Counted from the stretch's first letter, positions 8,810 to 18,726 are shown. The stretch: DNA of 64,000 bases from Calothrix sp. NIES-3974 (GCF_002368395.1 NZ_AP018254.1:3224001-3288000), one strand, 5' to 3'. A program made the numbers and translations. The notes: generated by a model not told the origin, from the letters alone.

Positions 8810-9562
8810 CTAACCAAAACGATAGCCAAATCCACGCACCGTCACAATATATTCGGGATTACTGGGGTCTTGTTCTAATTTTTCTCGCAACCAGCGAATA
8901 TGCACGTCCACGGTTTTGCTATCACCGACAAAATCCGGTCCCCAAACCTGATCTAACAACTGTTCCCGCGACCAGACCCGTCGCGCATAACTCATAAATA
9001 CTTCCAATAAACGAAACTCCTTCGGAGATAAATTTACCTCCTCTCCCCGCACTATCACCCGACATTCCTGGGGATACAATGTTACTTCCTTATGCTGGAG
9101 AACCGGAGCTTGGGGTTGGATGCTTAATCGCTGTCTACGCAACAAAGCTCGACAACGAGCAACTAATTCCCGCACACTAAAGGGTTTAGTTAAATAATCA
9201 TCCGCACCCACCTCTAAACCCAGCACCCGGTCTGTTTCGCTACCTTTGGCACTGAGCATTAAAATTGGTACAGGATTGCCTTGATGACGCAATAGCCGAC
9301 AAATATCTAAGCCATTGATGTAGGGTAACATCAAATCTAGCAATACCAAGTCGAAGGAGCTATCCGTTGAATTGGGATCTCCCCCCTTGAGCAAATCCAC
9401 CGCAGTCCGACCATCATTTGCAGTCACCACTCCGTAGCCTTCTTCTTCTAAGGCTAGGACAATCATCTCCCGAATTAATTCTTCATCTTCAACGACTAAA
9501 ACGCGACTAACTTGTCCGAAGTCTGTAGTCGGAGGATATTTGGCAAGTTCGCTAGTATACAT
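8810..9562 (-). CDS. sphR: Response regulator SphR (PhoB/OmpR family)
   Basis: This 250-residue OmpR-family regulator has an N-terminal receiver (about 20-135) with the acidic pair VVEDEE, phospho-acceptor Asp76 in LVLLDLMLP and the conserved Lys in YLTKPFSVREL. A winged helix DNA-binding domain follows (about 155-248: LSPKEFRLLEVFM, KTVDVHIRWLREKLE, TVRGFGYRF). It is the partner of the adjacent SphS kinase and is expected to bind Pho boxes and switch on phosphate-scavenging genes such as phoX. The ATG at 9562 gives a protein a little longer than typical, with about 18 residues before the receiver. Confidence 0.9.
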   Translation of the reverse strand: MYTSELAKYPPTTDFGQVSRVLVVEDEELIREMIVLALEEEGYGVVTANDGRTAVDLLKGGDPNSTDSSFDLVLLDLMLPYINGLDICRLLRHQGNPVPILMLSAKGSETDRVLGLEVGADDYLTKPFSVRELVARCRALLRRQRLSIQPQAPVLQHKEVTLYPQECRVIVRGEEVNLSPKEFRLLEVFMSYARRVWSREQLLDQVWGPDFVGDSKTVDVHIRWLREKLEQDPSNPEYIVTVRGFGYRFG

Positions 9563-10007
9563 TAGATGTGCTGATTATCGTGTTTTTATTTATAGACGTT
9601 GTATTTTGTCATGAATCTTCAAAAATCTTCAAAAATCGGCTGATGAACAAGCACCATCTGACAAAAAGTAATCTATTTCACAGAATCTGCACCAGCCATT
9701 ATAAAGCAATTTGCACCGAATAAACATGCTAAATTTAGCACAGGAAGGACAGGATGCTTAAATAAATGTTAACTGAAGTTCTGTGGGAATGACCTGGAGA
9801 GGGGGAATAGGGAGTAAGAGAAGAAACACTTTCACAGGTTCTGGTGTACGCAGTACATGTAGGCGAATGATCTGTGTCATTAGTTCTGATGGGTTCGTAG
9901 GTGTGGCTCTAGCCCCAAAAAAGCTTTCAGATGAAGGCACTAAAGCCTTGCTCCTGCATCCTAATATCCTGTATCCTGTATTTTTCCATACTAAAAACTG
10001 GAAATAC
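9563..10007. other. Spacer upstream of sphR and the TRADD-N-associated gene
   Basis: A divergent promoter region of about 445 bases. The reading frame of the right-hand gene stays open back to 9783, but the stretch 9830-9990 contains words repeated in non-coding DNA elsewhere: TTCTGGTGT.CGCAGTACATG again near 57800, and GTGTGGCTCTAGCCCCAAA, also at about 12335. I therefore treat it as non-coding. Confidence 0.5.
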
Positions 10008-10847
10008 ATGGGCAAAACAAAAATATTGTTATTAGTGGTAGCGATCGCTTGCTGTGGAAAAATCCCCTCAAGTCCATCGTTTTCAGTACCAGTGATCGCT
10101 GCAAGGGTGACCAGGTGGGATCGGTTATCTCCTTCGGTGGTGGAACATCAACTTCCGAACCAGTTGCTGCTCGCTGGAGTTAGTGCATTGGGAATAACAA
10201 GTTTAGGATTGTTAGTATCTGTCCTATCGGGTAAAAATCGTCAGCAACTGGAAGCAAATCTTCGCCATACGGAAAAGTTGCTCACCAATGGGGGAAATCA
10301 GCGATTTCAACCAATACCCAATAACGGCACAAATAAATCAACCCACCAAGACTTTCAAGTAGTGACCCGTGACCTGGTTGAATCATACCACACCCAAGCC
10401 CTAGCCCAGGCAACTTCCCAATATTGGTTTAGTGTGATTGCTGCATCCTTTGGCTTTGGAATTATTATTTATGCTTTAGTGGGACAATTACATTCTCCAC
10501 AGCCACAAATAGCCCTGCTTCATGTTATACCTGGTTTAGCGATTGAAGGAGTTGCGGTTTTATTTCTTACCCAAGCTGATGGAACCCGCAAACGCGCAAC
10601 AGAACTTTACGACAGATTACGTAGCGACGAAAAACAACTAAATGCGATCGCCTTAATCGAATCGATTGAAGATGGAAAATTACGGGATATAGTTAAAGCT
10701 CAATTAGCTTTACAACTAGTGGGAATAGTTCCCCAAATCCCCAATTTTAGTCAGTCTTCCCAAATCTCCCCCAGTAAAACTCCCCCTGTAGTGGACTTGG
10801 TGGAAATGACTGAACAAACAATGTTAAATGAAAATCAGTGGAAATGA
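10008..10847 (+). CDS. Two-TM membrane protein of the cyanobacterial TRADD-N-associated type
   Basis: From the ATG at 10008 the protein has 279 residues: a hydrophobic start that may be a signal or membrane helix, a hydrophobic segment near residues 48-65, and a C-terminal two-helix membrane hairpin (YWFSVIAASFGFGIIIYAL and LHVIPGLAIEGVAVLFL). The hairpin is followed by an amphipathic helix, RKRATELYDRLRSDEKQ...ALIESIEDGKLRDIVKAQLA. That hairpin plus helix resembles the two-TM domain described next to TRADD-N modules in cyanobacterial conflict systems. The recognition is from memory of the family pattern, so it is moderate. An upstream extension to 9783 is open but lies in repeated DNA. Its partner genes are not evident here. 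Confidence 0.6.
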   Translation: MGKTKILLLVVAIACCGKIPSSPSFSVPVIAARVTRWDRLSPSVVEHQLPNQLLLAGVSALGITSLGLLVSVLSGKNRQQLEANLRHTEKLLTNGGNQRFQPIPNNGTNKSTHQDFQVVTRDLVESYHTQALAQATSQYWFSVIAASFGFGIIIYALVGQLHSPQPQIALLHVIPGLAIEGVAVLFLTQADGTRKRATELYDRLRSDEKQLNAIALIESIEDGKLRDIVKAQLALQLVGIVPQIPNFSQSSQISPSKTPPVVDLVEMTEQTMLNENQWK

Positions 10848-10862
10848 TTGGTATTTCCTGTA

Positions 10863-10966
10863 TTTGGAGCAAGTGAAGAGTAAGCCTTAAGTAAAGGCTG
10901 AATTTTCTTTCTACTCCCTATTCCTTATTTCCTCAGAGTTGGAGGGATTTGTGAGAAATGCTGATT
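10863..10966 (-). repeat. Dispersed repeat, CCGGATTTCTC family, copy 2
   Basis: Inverted copy containing GGAGGGATTTGTGAGAAAT at one end, AGTAAGCCTTAAGTAAAGG at the other and a CTACTCCCTATTCC middle. It lies just after the stop codon of the upstream gene. Confidence 0.55.
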
Positions 10967-11150
10967 ACAGGGAAGCACACCACACCGAAAAATAATGATC
11001 GCCGAGTCAAGAATAGAAATAGCTAATTTCTGCATCTCCAACAGCGACTAGTCCACCAAGGGAACTATACTAAGCTAAAAATCCCATAAATCACGTAACT
11101 ACCTGATCTGCTGTTGACGGCTAACGGCAATTTCGGGGATTATTCGAGAA

Positions 11151-11732
11151 CTACTTTGTTTTTTGTTTGTAGGCTAAACCCAATCCTGTTTGAGCAGAGG
11201 GAAAAGCAAAAGCAGCCGACTGTACCACAGGTTTACTGTCGCGAATCACTTCATATTCAAACCCAGGAGTGGTTGTTCCCACTGGTTCACTCGGTGCTTC
11301 AACCTCTGGGATTGGTTCATGGGGAGTGGGAATTGTCGTGTCTGCTAACACGGTTGGTTGGCTTGGTTCTTCATCCATAAACCACTTCAACTGGGACATC
11401 ATCGGACTAGATGGTTCCACCTTCAAGGCTTGAATTTGCTGTTCCCGTTCTGCAATCAGTTTCTGGAGTTTACTGACTTCATTTTCCAATTGACTTGATT
11501 TTTTTAATGAATATCCACAGCCAATTGCAGTCCAAGCTGCTAAACCAACTCCTGCGCTCAATAATACACCCATTGCCGGCGTAAATACATCGCTGACCCT
11601 TCCATTGAATATCTGTTCATTATCACTACGCACTTCAACCAATTTTGGCCCTTGAGTTGCAATCAAAGTGGCAAATGCGGCTAAAAAGGAACCGGAAACA
11701 ATCAATGCTGGTAATACAACTTTTCTGAACAT
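11151..11732 (-). CDS. Hypothetical membrane protein with coiled coil
   Basis: I do not recognise a named family. The 193-residue protein has a hydrophobic N-terminus (about 5-27), a second membrane segment (about 52-75, FTPAMGVLLSAGVGLAAWTAIG), a predicted coiled coil at about 78-104 (SSQLENEVSKLQKLIAEREQQ) and a Pro/Glu-rich, probably disordered tail. The layout suggests a membrane anchor with a cytoplasmic coiled coil that might bind a partner. It starts with ATG at 11732 and has no co-directional neighbour within 600 bases. Confidence 0.65.
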   Translation of the reverse strand: MFRKVVLPALIVSGSFLAAFATLIATQGPKLVEVRSDNEQIFNGRVSDVFTPAMGVLLSAGVGLAAWTAIGCGYSLKKSSQLENEVSKLQKLIAEREQQIQALKVEPSSPMMSQLKWFMDEEPSQPTVLADTTIPTPHEPIPEVEAPSEPVGTTTPGFEYEVIRDSKPVVQSAAFAFPSAQTGLGLAYKQKTK

Positions 11733-12423
11733 AGTTTTTGATCTTTTTGTCCTGTTTAGATTTGTTTACCAAGATTTCACCATTTTGCCATGTCACAGGT
11801 GACTAGCTATTGGTCTCATCTTTAAAAATTGGTGACCGAATTCGGAGTCTATGGAAGTGCCTTGATGGATATTGACCGTGTATCGAGAGCAAAAGCAAAA
11901 CACCTAACACCTCCGAATCCGTCAATTTCTGTCTTTTTCAGCACTTTCCCGTACAATTCATCCCTCAACACCCTAATTGCGTATTTATACGCCTCTATAA
12001 TATTTTAAATTCAATAACCCTTAATACAAAATATGTATAATTTTCATGAAGAAATCAAAAACTTTATATTTTTTTGGTCAAAAATCCTTCTAAATACCGA
12101 ACATACGGAAACAACGAATTTTAAATTATACTTTATTCACCTAAAAATCGCAAAACGGGCAATATTATATAAATTAATACTGAAACAGTTAATCTATATG
12201 CCCGTCAAATAGTTAATATGAAGTTTTAAATTATACTCTGATGACGAAAAAATAGAAATTTCCCCTTGAATCACCCCTTCTATCGGTAAGCGATCGCATG
12301 ACCATCACGGGAATAACTAGTGGTCTATACCATATGGCTCTAGCCCCAAAAAAGGGTTAATATGAAGCTCTAAAGTGCAACTACTGACCCTTTCTCACCC
12401 ATCAAAATTAACACGATCAACCA
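11733..12423. other. AT-rich spacer
   Basis: About 690 bases with no convincing coding frame. Near 12335 it shares the block GGCTCTAGCCCCAAAAAAG with the spacer at about 9905. I see nothing else in it. Confidence 0.45.
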
Positions 12424-13020
12424 CTAGGGGAGAAATTGGGGCGATCGCATATAGTTACCATTATCCCGAACTAGTAATTGTAAACCCAGCAACTCCTGTC
12501 GTAGGGTGACATAATCAGGATGAAATCTTTGAATAAACTCATCAATTTCAGTTTCAGTGTAGCTAACCCCCACTTCTAAATGGCAAACCAACCACTTGAG
12601 AACCACCAAGCGCTTTTGTCGATTTGTAGGGATTTCCCGCAACCGGATAACAGCATCGGGATTATCAAAATCCCCTTCAATCACTGCTTTGAGAACCTTA
12701 ATGTCCCACACCTCTGTGTTTAAATCCTGTACCAAACTTGCCATTTTTTCTAGTGTAAAGATTTCTCGTCCAAAAGCCTGTAATGTTTCTAAATTGATTT
12801 GATATAAATGCACATTTCCTTCTACCTGCATCTTCACTAAATCTAATTGCTTTAACTTAGTTAAATGGTGGGATACCGTTGGTTCTTTTAAATTCAACAA
12901 AGTTGCTAACTCCTCAACACTGCATTCTTGATTTGCAAGAATACCTAAAATCTTTAAGCGACTCTCATCCGCTAACGCTTTCAAAAAGCGCAACCACACT
13001 TTTAGTTGCTGATCATTCAT
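12424..13020 (-). CDS. ArsR-type regulator with C-terminal DUF2087
   Basis: The protein (198 residues from the ATG at 13020) has an N-terminal winged helix of the ArsR type: FLKALADESRLKILGILAN, then VEELATLLNLKEPTVSHHLTKLKQLDLV. A C-terminal DUF2087 domain follows (about 120-195: FDNPDAVIRLREIPTNRQKRLVVLKWL...YTETEIDEFIQRFHPDYVTLRQEL). The ELCVCDL metal site of classical ArsR/SmtB proteins is absent; the matching position reads NQECSVEEL, so direct metal sensing is doubtful. An in-frame TTG two codons upstream is less likely as start. No co-directional target gene is adjacent. Confidence 0.85.
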   Translation of the reverse strand: MNDQQLKVWLRFLKALADESRLKILGILANQECSVEELATLLNLKEPTVSHHLTKLKQLDLVKMQVEGNVHLYQINLETLQAFGREIFTLEKMASLVQDLNTEVWDIKVLKAVIEGDFDNPDAVIRLREIPTNRQKRLVVLKWLVCHLEVGVSYTETEIDEFIQRFHPDYVTLRQELLGLQLLVRDNGNYMRSPQFLP

Positions 13021-13619
13021 ATCCAATCACGACTAAATATCGACATTCATCTAATTAGACAAATGTCAACTTAGCTCGCAGCCCTCCTTTAGCCCAGTTC
13101 CAGACTTCGATTGCAGAATTTCAAATAATTTTCAATTTTGGAATCTTTTTGACGAAACATTAAGTTTCTTAAGTAGTTTTTTACATTTTCTCAGACAAGT
13201 TACCAAATAATAATTAAAACTTATTTAAAAGCTGGCTTGAGGATGATTTTTAGTATAGGTAAAACTGTAGAGATCAAGGATATTTCCGTTTTTTTCAACT
13301 TTCAAAAACCATCAACTCGGAATGCATAAGCAAAACTAAATATATCAATTAATAATTTAAATTCTATTTGGGAAAACTCATATCCCCCCTTGAGAGCAAA
13401 TCCCTAAAACTTTCAGGGAATAGGGAGGAGGGATGGGAGGATTTTTTAAAAGTCGATTTTAATACTTAACAAGCTCGTTTTTTGGGAGTCGGGAGTAGTT
13501 TATAAGTTTATTATTGGTAAAGCTTTAAAAAGATTTAGCCCATTAATCGCACTTCAGTTCTTTAACAGCTTTTTGAGTCACCTAATCTCCTGGCTAACGC
13601 TTTATTTAATTTCAAAGTA

Positions 13620-13741
13620 CAAGACCTACATTTCTCACAAGGGAGTGATAAGCCTTGAGTGATGGGTTAATTTTCCTACTACTCCCTACTCCCCGCTCCC
13701 TACTCACTGAAAGCTTTAGGAGTTTGTGAGAAATCCGGGAA
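13620..13741 (-). repeat. Dispersed repeat, CCGGATTTCTC family, copy 3
   Basis: Contains GATAAGCCTTGAGTGATGGG, a CTACTCCCTACTCCC middle, and ends TTTGTGAGAAATCCGGGA. The next copy follows about 95 bases later in the same orientation. Confidence 0.65.
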
Positions 13742-13835
13742 GAAAATCGATATAATACCATTTCACTAAAATTTTGACATATTTTCTTCCCCTGTATCCC
13801 GTCATGTATCAGTTCCAAGGTAAAACGGTATAAGT

Positions 13836-13940
13836 CTGCATTTGGAGCGAGTTAACGGTAAGCGTTGAGTAATAGCTTAGTTTTCTTTCTATTCCCTACT
13901 CCCAACAAGTTTTAGGAGTTTGTGATAAATCCGGGATAAG
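13836..13940 (-). repeat. Dispersed repeat, CCGGATTTCTC family, copy 4
   Basis: Contains GGTAAGCGTTGAGTAATAGC and ends TTTGTGATAAATCCGGGA. It has the same orientation as copy 3. Confidence 0.65.
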
Positions 13941-14055
13941 TTACTGTTCTGAAATAGTACGGCGATGAAAATTTTAACTTGATTTCTCTGTGAGGTACAC
14001 TTTGGGATTATGATATTGAAACTGTTGACGTTTCCATTTTTGTTGTTAAGTACCT

Positions 14056-15144
14056 ATGGCTGCTCAATACCGAATCACTATTCTTCCTGGCGATGGCATT
14101 GGTCCAGAAATTATGGCCGTAGCCGTGGATGTACTCAAAGCTATAGGTAAAAAATGTGCCATTGAATTCACGTTTACAGAAGCATTAATTGGTGGTGCGG
14201 CGATTGATGCCACTGGAGAACCTTTACCAGAAAAGACTTTACAGGAATGTCGCCAGAGTGATGCCGTTTTATTGGCGGCAATTGGTGGGTATAAATGGGA
14301 TAGTTTACCACCTCAGCAGCGACCGGAAGCAGGTTTATTAGGGTTGCGTGCGGGTTTAGAACTATTTGCCAATCTACGTCCGGCGAAAATTCTTCCCCAG
14401 TTGATTGACGCTTCCAGCCTAAAAAAAGAGGTGGTGGAAGGTGTGGACATTATGGTGGTACGGGAATTAACGGGAGGGATTTATTTTGGTAAACCGAGGG
14501 GAATTTTTAGTGATGAAAGCGGTGTCAGACGGGGTGTGAACACGATGGTTTACAGCGAAGCCGAAATTGATCGCATCGGTCGAGTTGCCTTTGAAACTGC
14601 TCGGAAACGCCGGGGTAAACTCTGTTCCGTTGATAAAGCTAATGTGTTAGATGTTTCCCAGCTATGGCGCGATCGCATGACCAAATTGAGTATAGAATAC
14701 CCCGATGTGGAGCTTTCCCATCTCTACGTAGATAATGCGGCTATGCAATTACTACGCGCTCCCAAACAATTTGACACAATTGTCACAGGTAATCTGTTCG
14801 GGGATATCCTTTCCGATGCAGCGGCCATGTTGACAGGTAGTATTGGTATGTTACCATCGGCTAGTTTGGGTGCATCCGGACCAGGGCTTTACGAACCCGT
14901 CCACGGTTCTGCACCTGACATTGCTGGTCAAGATAAAGCCAACCCTTTGGCACAGGTTTTAAGTGCCGCCATGATGTTACGCTATAGTTTAAATCAACCA
15001 GCTGCGGCTGATCTCATCGAAGCTAGTGTGTCGCAAGTTTTACAGAGTGGTTTCCGTACAGGCGATATAATGGCAACAGGAATGACCCAGTTAGGGTGTC
15101 GAGGGATGGGTGATGCATTATTGCAAGCGATCGCCGCAATGTAG
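14056..15144 (+). CDS. leuB: 3-isopropylmalate dehydrogenase
   Basis: This 362-residue enzyme performs the oxidative decarboxylation of 3-isopropylmalate to 2-oxoisocaproate with NAD in leucine biosynthesis, in the cytoplasm. Family features are [14 protein letters not shown] at the N-terminus, the substrate-binding Arg segments [15 protein letters not shown] and [11 protein letters not shown], the Mg-binding [20 protein letters not shown], and the NAD-binding loop [14 protein letters not shown]. Length is normal (about 360). A hairpin with a T-run ends it at about 15213-15240. It stands as a single gene. Confidence 0.97.
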   Translation: MAAQYRITILPGDGIGPEIMAVAVDVLKAIGKKCAIEFTFTEALIGGAAIDATGEPLPEKTLQECRQSDAVLLAAIGGYKWDSLPPQQRPEAGLLGLRAGLELFANLRPAKILPQLIDASSLKKEVVEGVDIMVVRELTGGIYFGKPRGIFSDESGVRRGVNTMVYSEAEIDRIGRVAFETARKRRGKLCSVDKANVLDVSQLWRDRMTKLSIEYPDVELSHLYVDNAAMQLLRAPKQFDTIVTGNLFGDILSDAAAMLTGSIGMLPSASLGASGPGLYEPVHGSAPDIAGQDKANPLAQVLSAAMMLRYSLNQPAAADLIEASVSQVLQSGFRTGDIMATGMTQLGCRGMGDALLQAIAAM

Positions 15145-15212
15145 TTGAAAACTGTTAGCTAACAGAAAAGAAACGGAATTTCCTAGCCGTTGACCAAAAG
15201 AATGGGATACAG

Positions 15213-15240
15213 AGCCATCGTGCTTCTAGCACGGCTTTTT
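15213..15240 (+). terminator. Intrinsic terminator after leuB
   Basis: The hairpin CGTGC-TTCTA-GCACG, extended by a flanking GCC/GGC pair, is followed directly by TTTTT, about 70 bases after the leuB stop codon. Confidence 0.6.
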
Positions 15241-15289
15241 GCTATGCTTCTACTAGAGCTACTGGCTATTATCCCTCTGGACTCAAGAC

Positions 15290-15560
15290 ACGTTGAACGG
15301 CAGCAGCCACTACAGCGACGGTGAGAGTAGGAGCAGAGAATGCTCTTTGAGGCAATGGTCTAAAGTCCAACCTTAAAAGCACCCATGTTTTAGGGTTTTC
15401 GGACAAAAGTCGGCATCGGGCATGGGCACGACTCTAAATGGACGGGGAGAGAAGGTAAGACGGGTTCGCCCGCGCATCTCGGTGAGCCGTCAAGAATCAC
15501 CGCTCCTTTTGGAGGGTGAGTATGTCAATTTTCGATTAATTCCAAACCATAAATCTAACA
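15290..15560 (+). pseudogene. Decayed tnpB 3' end with omega-RNA-like terminus
   Basis: One frame near 15412-15560 reads GMGTTLNGRGEKVRR...SRQESPLL, resembling the extreme C-terminus of IS605-type TnpB proteins. Stops and shifts interrupt it further upstream. The DNA ends with the hairpin-bearing stretch GTCAAGAATCACCGCTCC...GGAGGGTGAGTATGTC, the form typical of IS200/IS605 right ends, where the tnpB tail overlaps the guide RNA. A related but different stretch lies at 42130-42520. Boundaries are approximate and no tnpA is present. Confidence 0.4.
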
Positions 15561-15578
15561 TACAGAAAAAAGTAAACC

Positions 15579-15839
15579 GTGTACGCTTATAGACAAGAAC
15601 AAAACGAATTCACCAAAGTGCGACCGCAAGCTGCATTAATTGACCCAGCAGTCATCCGCGCAGCTGGTCAAATCTATCACACCTATTGTGAAGTGCATCC
15701 AGAAATCACTGGTCAAGCAACGGGTGTGGCAATAAAACGCACGAATTTGCGAGGTAAGGTGATTTTTATCGAAAATCCAGCCTTGTTACCGGATGAATGT
15801 TTCATTCCCCTAAGTCAAATAGAATCCTATGTTTATTAG
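15579..15839 (+). CDS. Small hypothetical protein
   Basis: An 86-residue frame starting at GTG (15579), with no recognised family. The composition is protein-like (YRQEQNEFTKVRPQAAL, AAGQIYHTYCEVHPEI, CFIPLSQIESYVY), with no membrane segment or signal peptide. It is the only sizeable frame between the tnpB remnant and the prepilin peptidase gene and runs the same way as the latter. It is possibly a conserved cyanobacterial orphan; I cannot give a function. Confidence 0.55.
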   Translation: MYAYRQEQNEFTKVRPQAALIDPAVIRAAGQIYHTYCEVHPEITGQATGVAIKRTNLRGKVIFIENPALLPDECFIPLSQIESYVY

Positions 15840-15952
15840 CTCTTGGAAGCAGGTAAAAACAGATTTTTTCTGATTGCAACACCCTATTGCCTACTCCCAA
15901 GCAAAGGCTATATTTGTAGCCGATGTTGCTTTTTTGGTGAGTGTATTTGGCG

Positions 15953-16771
15953 ATGGATATGGTAGTTTTTATTCCTGCAAGTGCGATCGCATTTGTGGTG
16001 GGTGCTGCGGTTGGTAGTTTTCTCAATGTTGTCGTTTATCGTTTACCTGCGGGTTTGTCGCTGTTACATCCACCATCCCGTTGTCCCCAGTGTTTTACAC
16101 CCCTTAAACCCCATGATAATGTCCCCGTGTTAGGGTGGTTATGGTTAAAGGGTCGGTGTCGTTATTGTAAAACTCGTATTTCTCCCCGGTATCCGGTGGT
16201 AGAGTTTACCACTGGAATAGTTTTTTTACTGGTTTTCGGGAATTTTCAATTTTCCCTTTCAACCTTGGGCTATTGGGTATTTTGTAGCTGGTTGATAGCT
16301 TTGGCTTTAATTGATGCGGATACCATGACCCTTCCGAATCCCCTAACCGCATCGGGAGTTATTTTAGGTATTGGTTTTAAATTAATTGAGGGATGGCAGC
16401 AAGGGGGTTGGTCACCAGCTGTAAACTCCTTATTTGCAGCCATTTTTGCGAGTGTGATTGGTATTTGGCTATTTGATACGATTCGCATCCTGGGTTCGGT
16501 TGCTTTCGGTAAAACCGCAATGGGTGGAGGAGATGCAAAACTCGCAGCAATGATGGGTGCTTGGTTAGGATGGCAAAATCTGCTGTTAGCGAGCTTTATT
16601 GCTTGCTTACTCGGTGCAGTTGTTGGAGGGATAATGCTAAGTCGAACTTCCCAGAAAAGTAACAGTATGCTGAAGATACCATTTGGACCCTATTTAGCAA
16701 TTGGAGCTATCTTGGCGATGTTTTTTGGAGAAACGTTTATCTCTAACTATCTGAATTTATTTTCCGTTTGA
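15953..16771 (+). CDS. pilD: Prepilin leader peptidase / N-methyltransferase (A24 family)
   Basis: The polytopic inner membrane protein (272 residues from the ATG at 15953) processes type IV prepilins by cutting the leader and methylating the new N-terminus. The N-terminal methyltransferase part carries the zinc cysteine pairs CPQC and CRYC around residues 40-75, and the A24 aspartic peptidase core shows its two catalytic Asp regions, ALIDADTMTLPN and GGGDAKLAAM. At least six hydrophobic segments follow. A GTG at 15941 could extend it by four residues. It stands alone, as is common for pilD in cyanobacteria. Confidence 0.93.
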   Translation: MDMVVFIPASAIAFVVGAAVGSFLNVVVYRLPAGLSLLHPPSRCPQCFTPLKPHDNVPVLGWLWLKGRCRYCKTRISPRYPVVEFTTGIVFLLVFGNFQFSLSTLGYWVFCSWLIALALIDADTMTLPNPLTASGVILGIGFKLIEGWQQGGWSPAVNSLFAAIFASVIGIWLFDTIRILGSVAFGKTAMGGGDAKLAAMMGAWLGWQNLLLASFIACLLGAVVGGIMLSRTSQKSNSMLKIPFGPYLAIGAILAMFFGETFISNYLNLFSV

Positions 16772-16890
16772 ATATATTATTTCCAGGATGTATTTCCCAG
16801 ATTTAGATACACCTACATCGGGGAGTAACTATCATCAACTGAGTACACCTGAACTGATAAAAGTGGTTTTGTCCCCACTCCCTACTCCCT

Positions 16891-16919
16891 GTACAGACGA
16901 CCCGACGGGTCGTCTGTAC
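16891..16919. repeat. Palindrome GTACAGACGACCC/GGGTCGTCTGTAC
   Basis: A 29-base palindrome, perfect apart from its centre base, embedded between two CTCCCTGTA words. It is nearly the same as the one at 5978-6002. Confidence 0.8.
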
Positions 16920-17093
16920 TCCCTGTAGATTTGAGGAATATTTGAGAAATGCGGGGTCAGAGTTTATAACTGTTAATTTGATTACAAGCAGCAGGGTTTT
17001 TCTTCTGATAGTATCAATTTGTGGTTAGAATTACCCTCAGCCCTTCCGCAAATCACTAATCTTCTGGTATTAGGGCTTACTGAAAAGTAGTAA

Positions 17094-17113
17094 AGACGCG
17101 ATATATCACGTCT
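17094..17113. repeat. Palindrome AGACGCGATATATCACGTCT
   Basis: Imperfect copy (one mismatch pair) of the palindrome found perfectly at 32773-32796 and 39001-39028. Confidence 0.7.
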
Positions 17114-17696
17114 CTATATCTTGTAAGCGTTAGAGGGTATGTTAGTCGCAAAAAGTGCAAACAAAACTAGACCTAATAGAAGCTCAAAAAACCTTGCATC
17201 TGTAATTTGTGGGAGCCAAGCAAAAGTGGAATTGTTAGGTTATGAGGTTTTACTTTGGGGGAAACTTGCGGAAGTCGGAGAAGAAAATGTATCAACATTT
17301 TTGTGAAATGGTATTAAAACCCTACTACCTACTCCCAACTCACCGTACAGAAGTGACATGTCCCATCTGTACCCAACTCCCCACTCCCTATTTATACTAA
17401 GTGTTTACCTTTCGAGAAAAATATCCGGAGATACTTGATTTTATGAGCTTGTTAGCAATAAATTACTAAGCCGAAATGGGTTTATATATTTTCATTAAGC
17501 TGGCAACCAAAGCAGTAAAATCGGGTCTGAATGGTAGAGGGCACGAACTTGACCGATTAGTCAAGAGGTAAAAGTAATAACTCCTAGCACCCTTAACCGA
17601 ACTTTGTAATTTGATCAAAATCGGATTATCTTTACCTAAAGAAGAAAAAAGATTTAACTATTTTCTCAAAAACTACCAACCAAAAAATCAGCAAAA

Positions 17697-18689
17697 ATGG
17701 CAAACAACGAAGAATCGCGCGGTTTAAAGTCTCTATTTGATTGGTTTGCAAACCGACGCAAATCAGGTGCAACAAGTATAGAAAGGCAAGAACGGGAAAT
17801 AGCGGATGGATTGTGGCATAAATGTCCCAAATGTGGGGTTTTGTCCTACACTAAAGACCTCCAAGCCAATCAAATGGTGTGTAGTGAATGCGGTCATCAT
17901 AACCGGGTTGATAGTGACGAGCGTATCCGTCAACTGATAGATAAGGGGACATGGCAAGAGATTAATAATCATTTATGTCCGACAGACCCGTTACAATTTC
18001 GCGATCGCAAACCCTATAGCGATCGCCTACGGGAAATGCAAGCCAAAACCGGTTTAATCGATGCGGTGAAAACGGGTTTAGGAGAAATTGACGGTTTACC
18101 AATAGCTCTAGGGGTGATGGATTTTCGCTTCATCGGTGCGAGTATGGGGTCGGTTGTCGGCGAAAAATTAACTCGACTAATCGAAAAAGCCACCGAATTA
18201 CAGTATCCAGTGGTGATTGTGTGTACTTCTGGGGGAGCAAGAATGCAGGAAGGGATGTTGTCCCTGATGCAGATGGCGAAAATATCTGGTGCTTTACAAC
18301 GTCACAGGGATGCAAGATTACTTTATATCCCCGTTTTAACCAACCCGACCACTGGTGGTGTCACCGCGAGTTTTGCCATGTTAGGTGATATAATTATCGC
18401 CGAACCCAAGGCCACAATCGGTTTTGCTGGTAGACGGGTAATCGAACAGACCCTACGGGAAAAACTACCTGAAGATTTCCAAACCGCAGAGGATTTACTC
18501 AAGCATGGATTTGTGGACGAAATCGTCCCTAGAACCCAACTGAAAAAGGTTTTAGCCCAGTTAATCGCCCTCCACCAACCTTCCACCCCCATAGCATTAG
18601 AAAACTTCGCAGCCAACGCACTACACCACGAAAATAACCATAAGGTGTTGATGTTAGACCGTGGTTTTTCTTCCAGTACGGCTGAATAA
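17697..18689 (+). CDS. accD: Acetyl-CoA carboxylase carboxyltransferase subunit beta
   Basis: The 330-residue subunit, with AccA, transfers CO2 from carboxybiotin to acetyl-CoA to form malonyl-CoA for fatty acid synthesis. It has the N-terminal zinc ribbon (CPKCG at about 42 and CSECG at about 61) and the crotonase-like carboxyltransferase core with [37 protein letters not shown] and [17 protein letters not shown]. Length and motifs are normal. Start ATG at 17697. The accA gene is not adjacent. Confidence 0.97.
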   Translation: MANNEESRGLKSLFDWFANRRKSGATSIERQEREIADGLWHKCPKCGVLSYTKDLQANQMVCSECGHHNRVDSDERIRQLIDKGTWQEINNHLCPTDPLQFRDRKPYSDRLREMQAKTGLIDAVKTGLGEIDGLPIALGVMDFRFIGASMGSVVGEKLTRLIEKATELQYPVVIVCTSGGARMQEGMLSLMQMAKISGALQRHRDARLLYIPVLTNPTTGGVTASFAMLGDIIIAEPKATIGFAGRRVIEQTLREKLPEDFQTAEDLLKHGFVDEIVPRTQLKKVLAQLIALHQPSTPIALENFAANALHHENNHKVLMLDRGFSSSTAE

Positions 18690-18694
18690 TTAAG

Positions 18695-18726
18695 GGATTT
18701 TGGATTTTGGATTTTGGATTTTGGAT
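18695..18726. repeat. Heptamer tandem tract (GGATTTT)n
   Basis: Four and a half copies of GGATTTT start immediately after the accD stop codon. The tract matches the short tandemly repeated repetitive (STRR) sequences of heterocystous cyanobacteria. Further tracts lie at 19067-19099 and 20091-20125, with shorter ones near 29165, 33980, 34935, 37180 and 42553. Confidence 0.8.

Larger units (their letters stand above)
13021..14055. other. Long spacer upstream of leuB, repeat-rich
   Basis: About 1,035 bases. Two inverted copies of the CCGGATTTCTC dispersed repeat (13620-13741 and 13836-13940) occupy the right half, and CCCTACTCCC-like words recur. No gene is supported. Confidence 0.5.
16772..17696. 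other. Spacer upstream of accD with palindromes
   Basis: About 925 bases without a supported gene. It holds two members of the palindrome family (16891-16919 and 17094-17113) and several CCCTACTCCC words. Confidence 0.5.

Noticed and set aside
9783-10007. N-terminal extension of the TRADD-N-associated-type protein
   Set aside because: The extra 75 codons lie in DNA repeated elsewhere in spacers and give a non-membrane, Arg-rich sequence; ATG 10008 is a better start.
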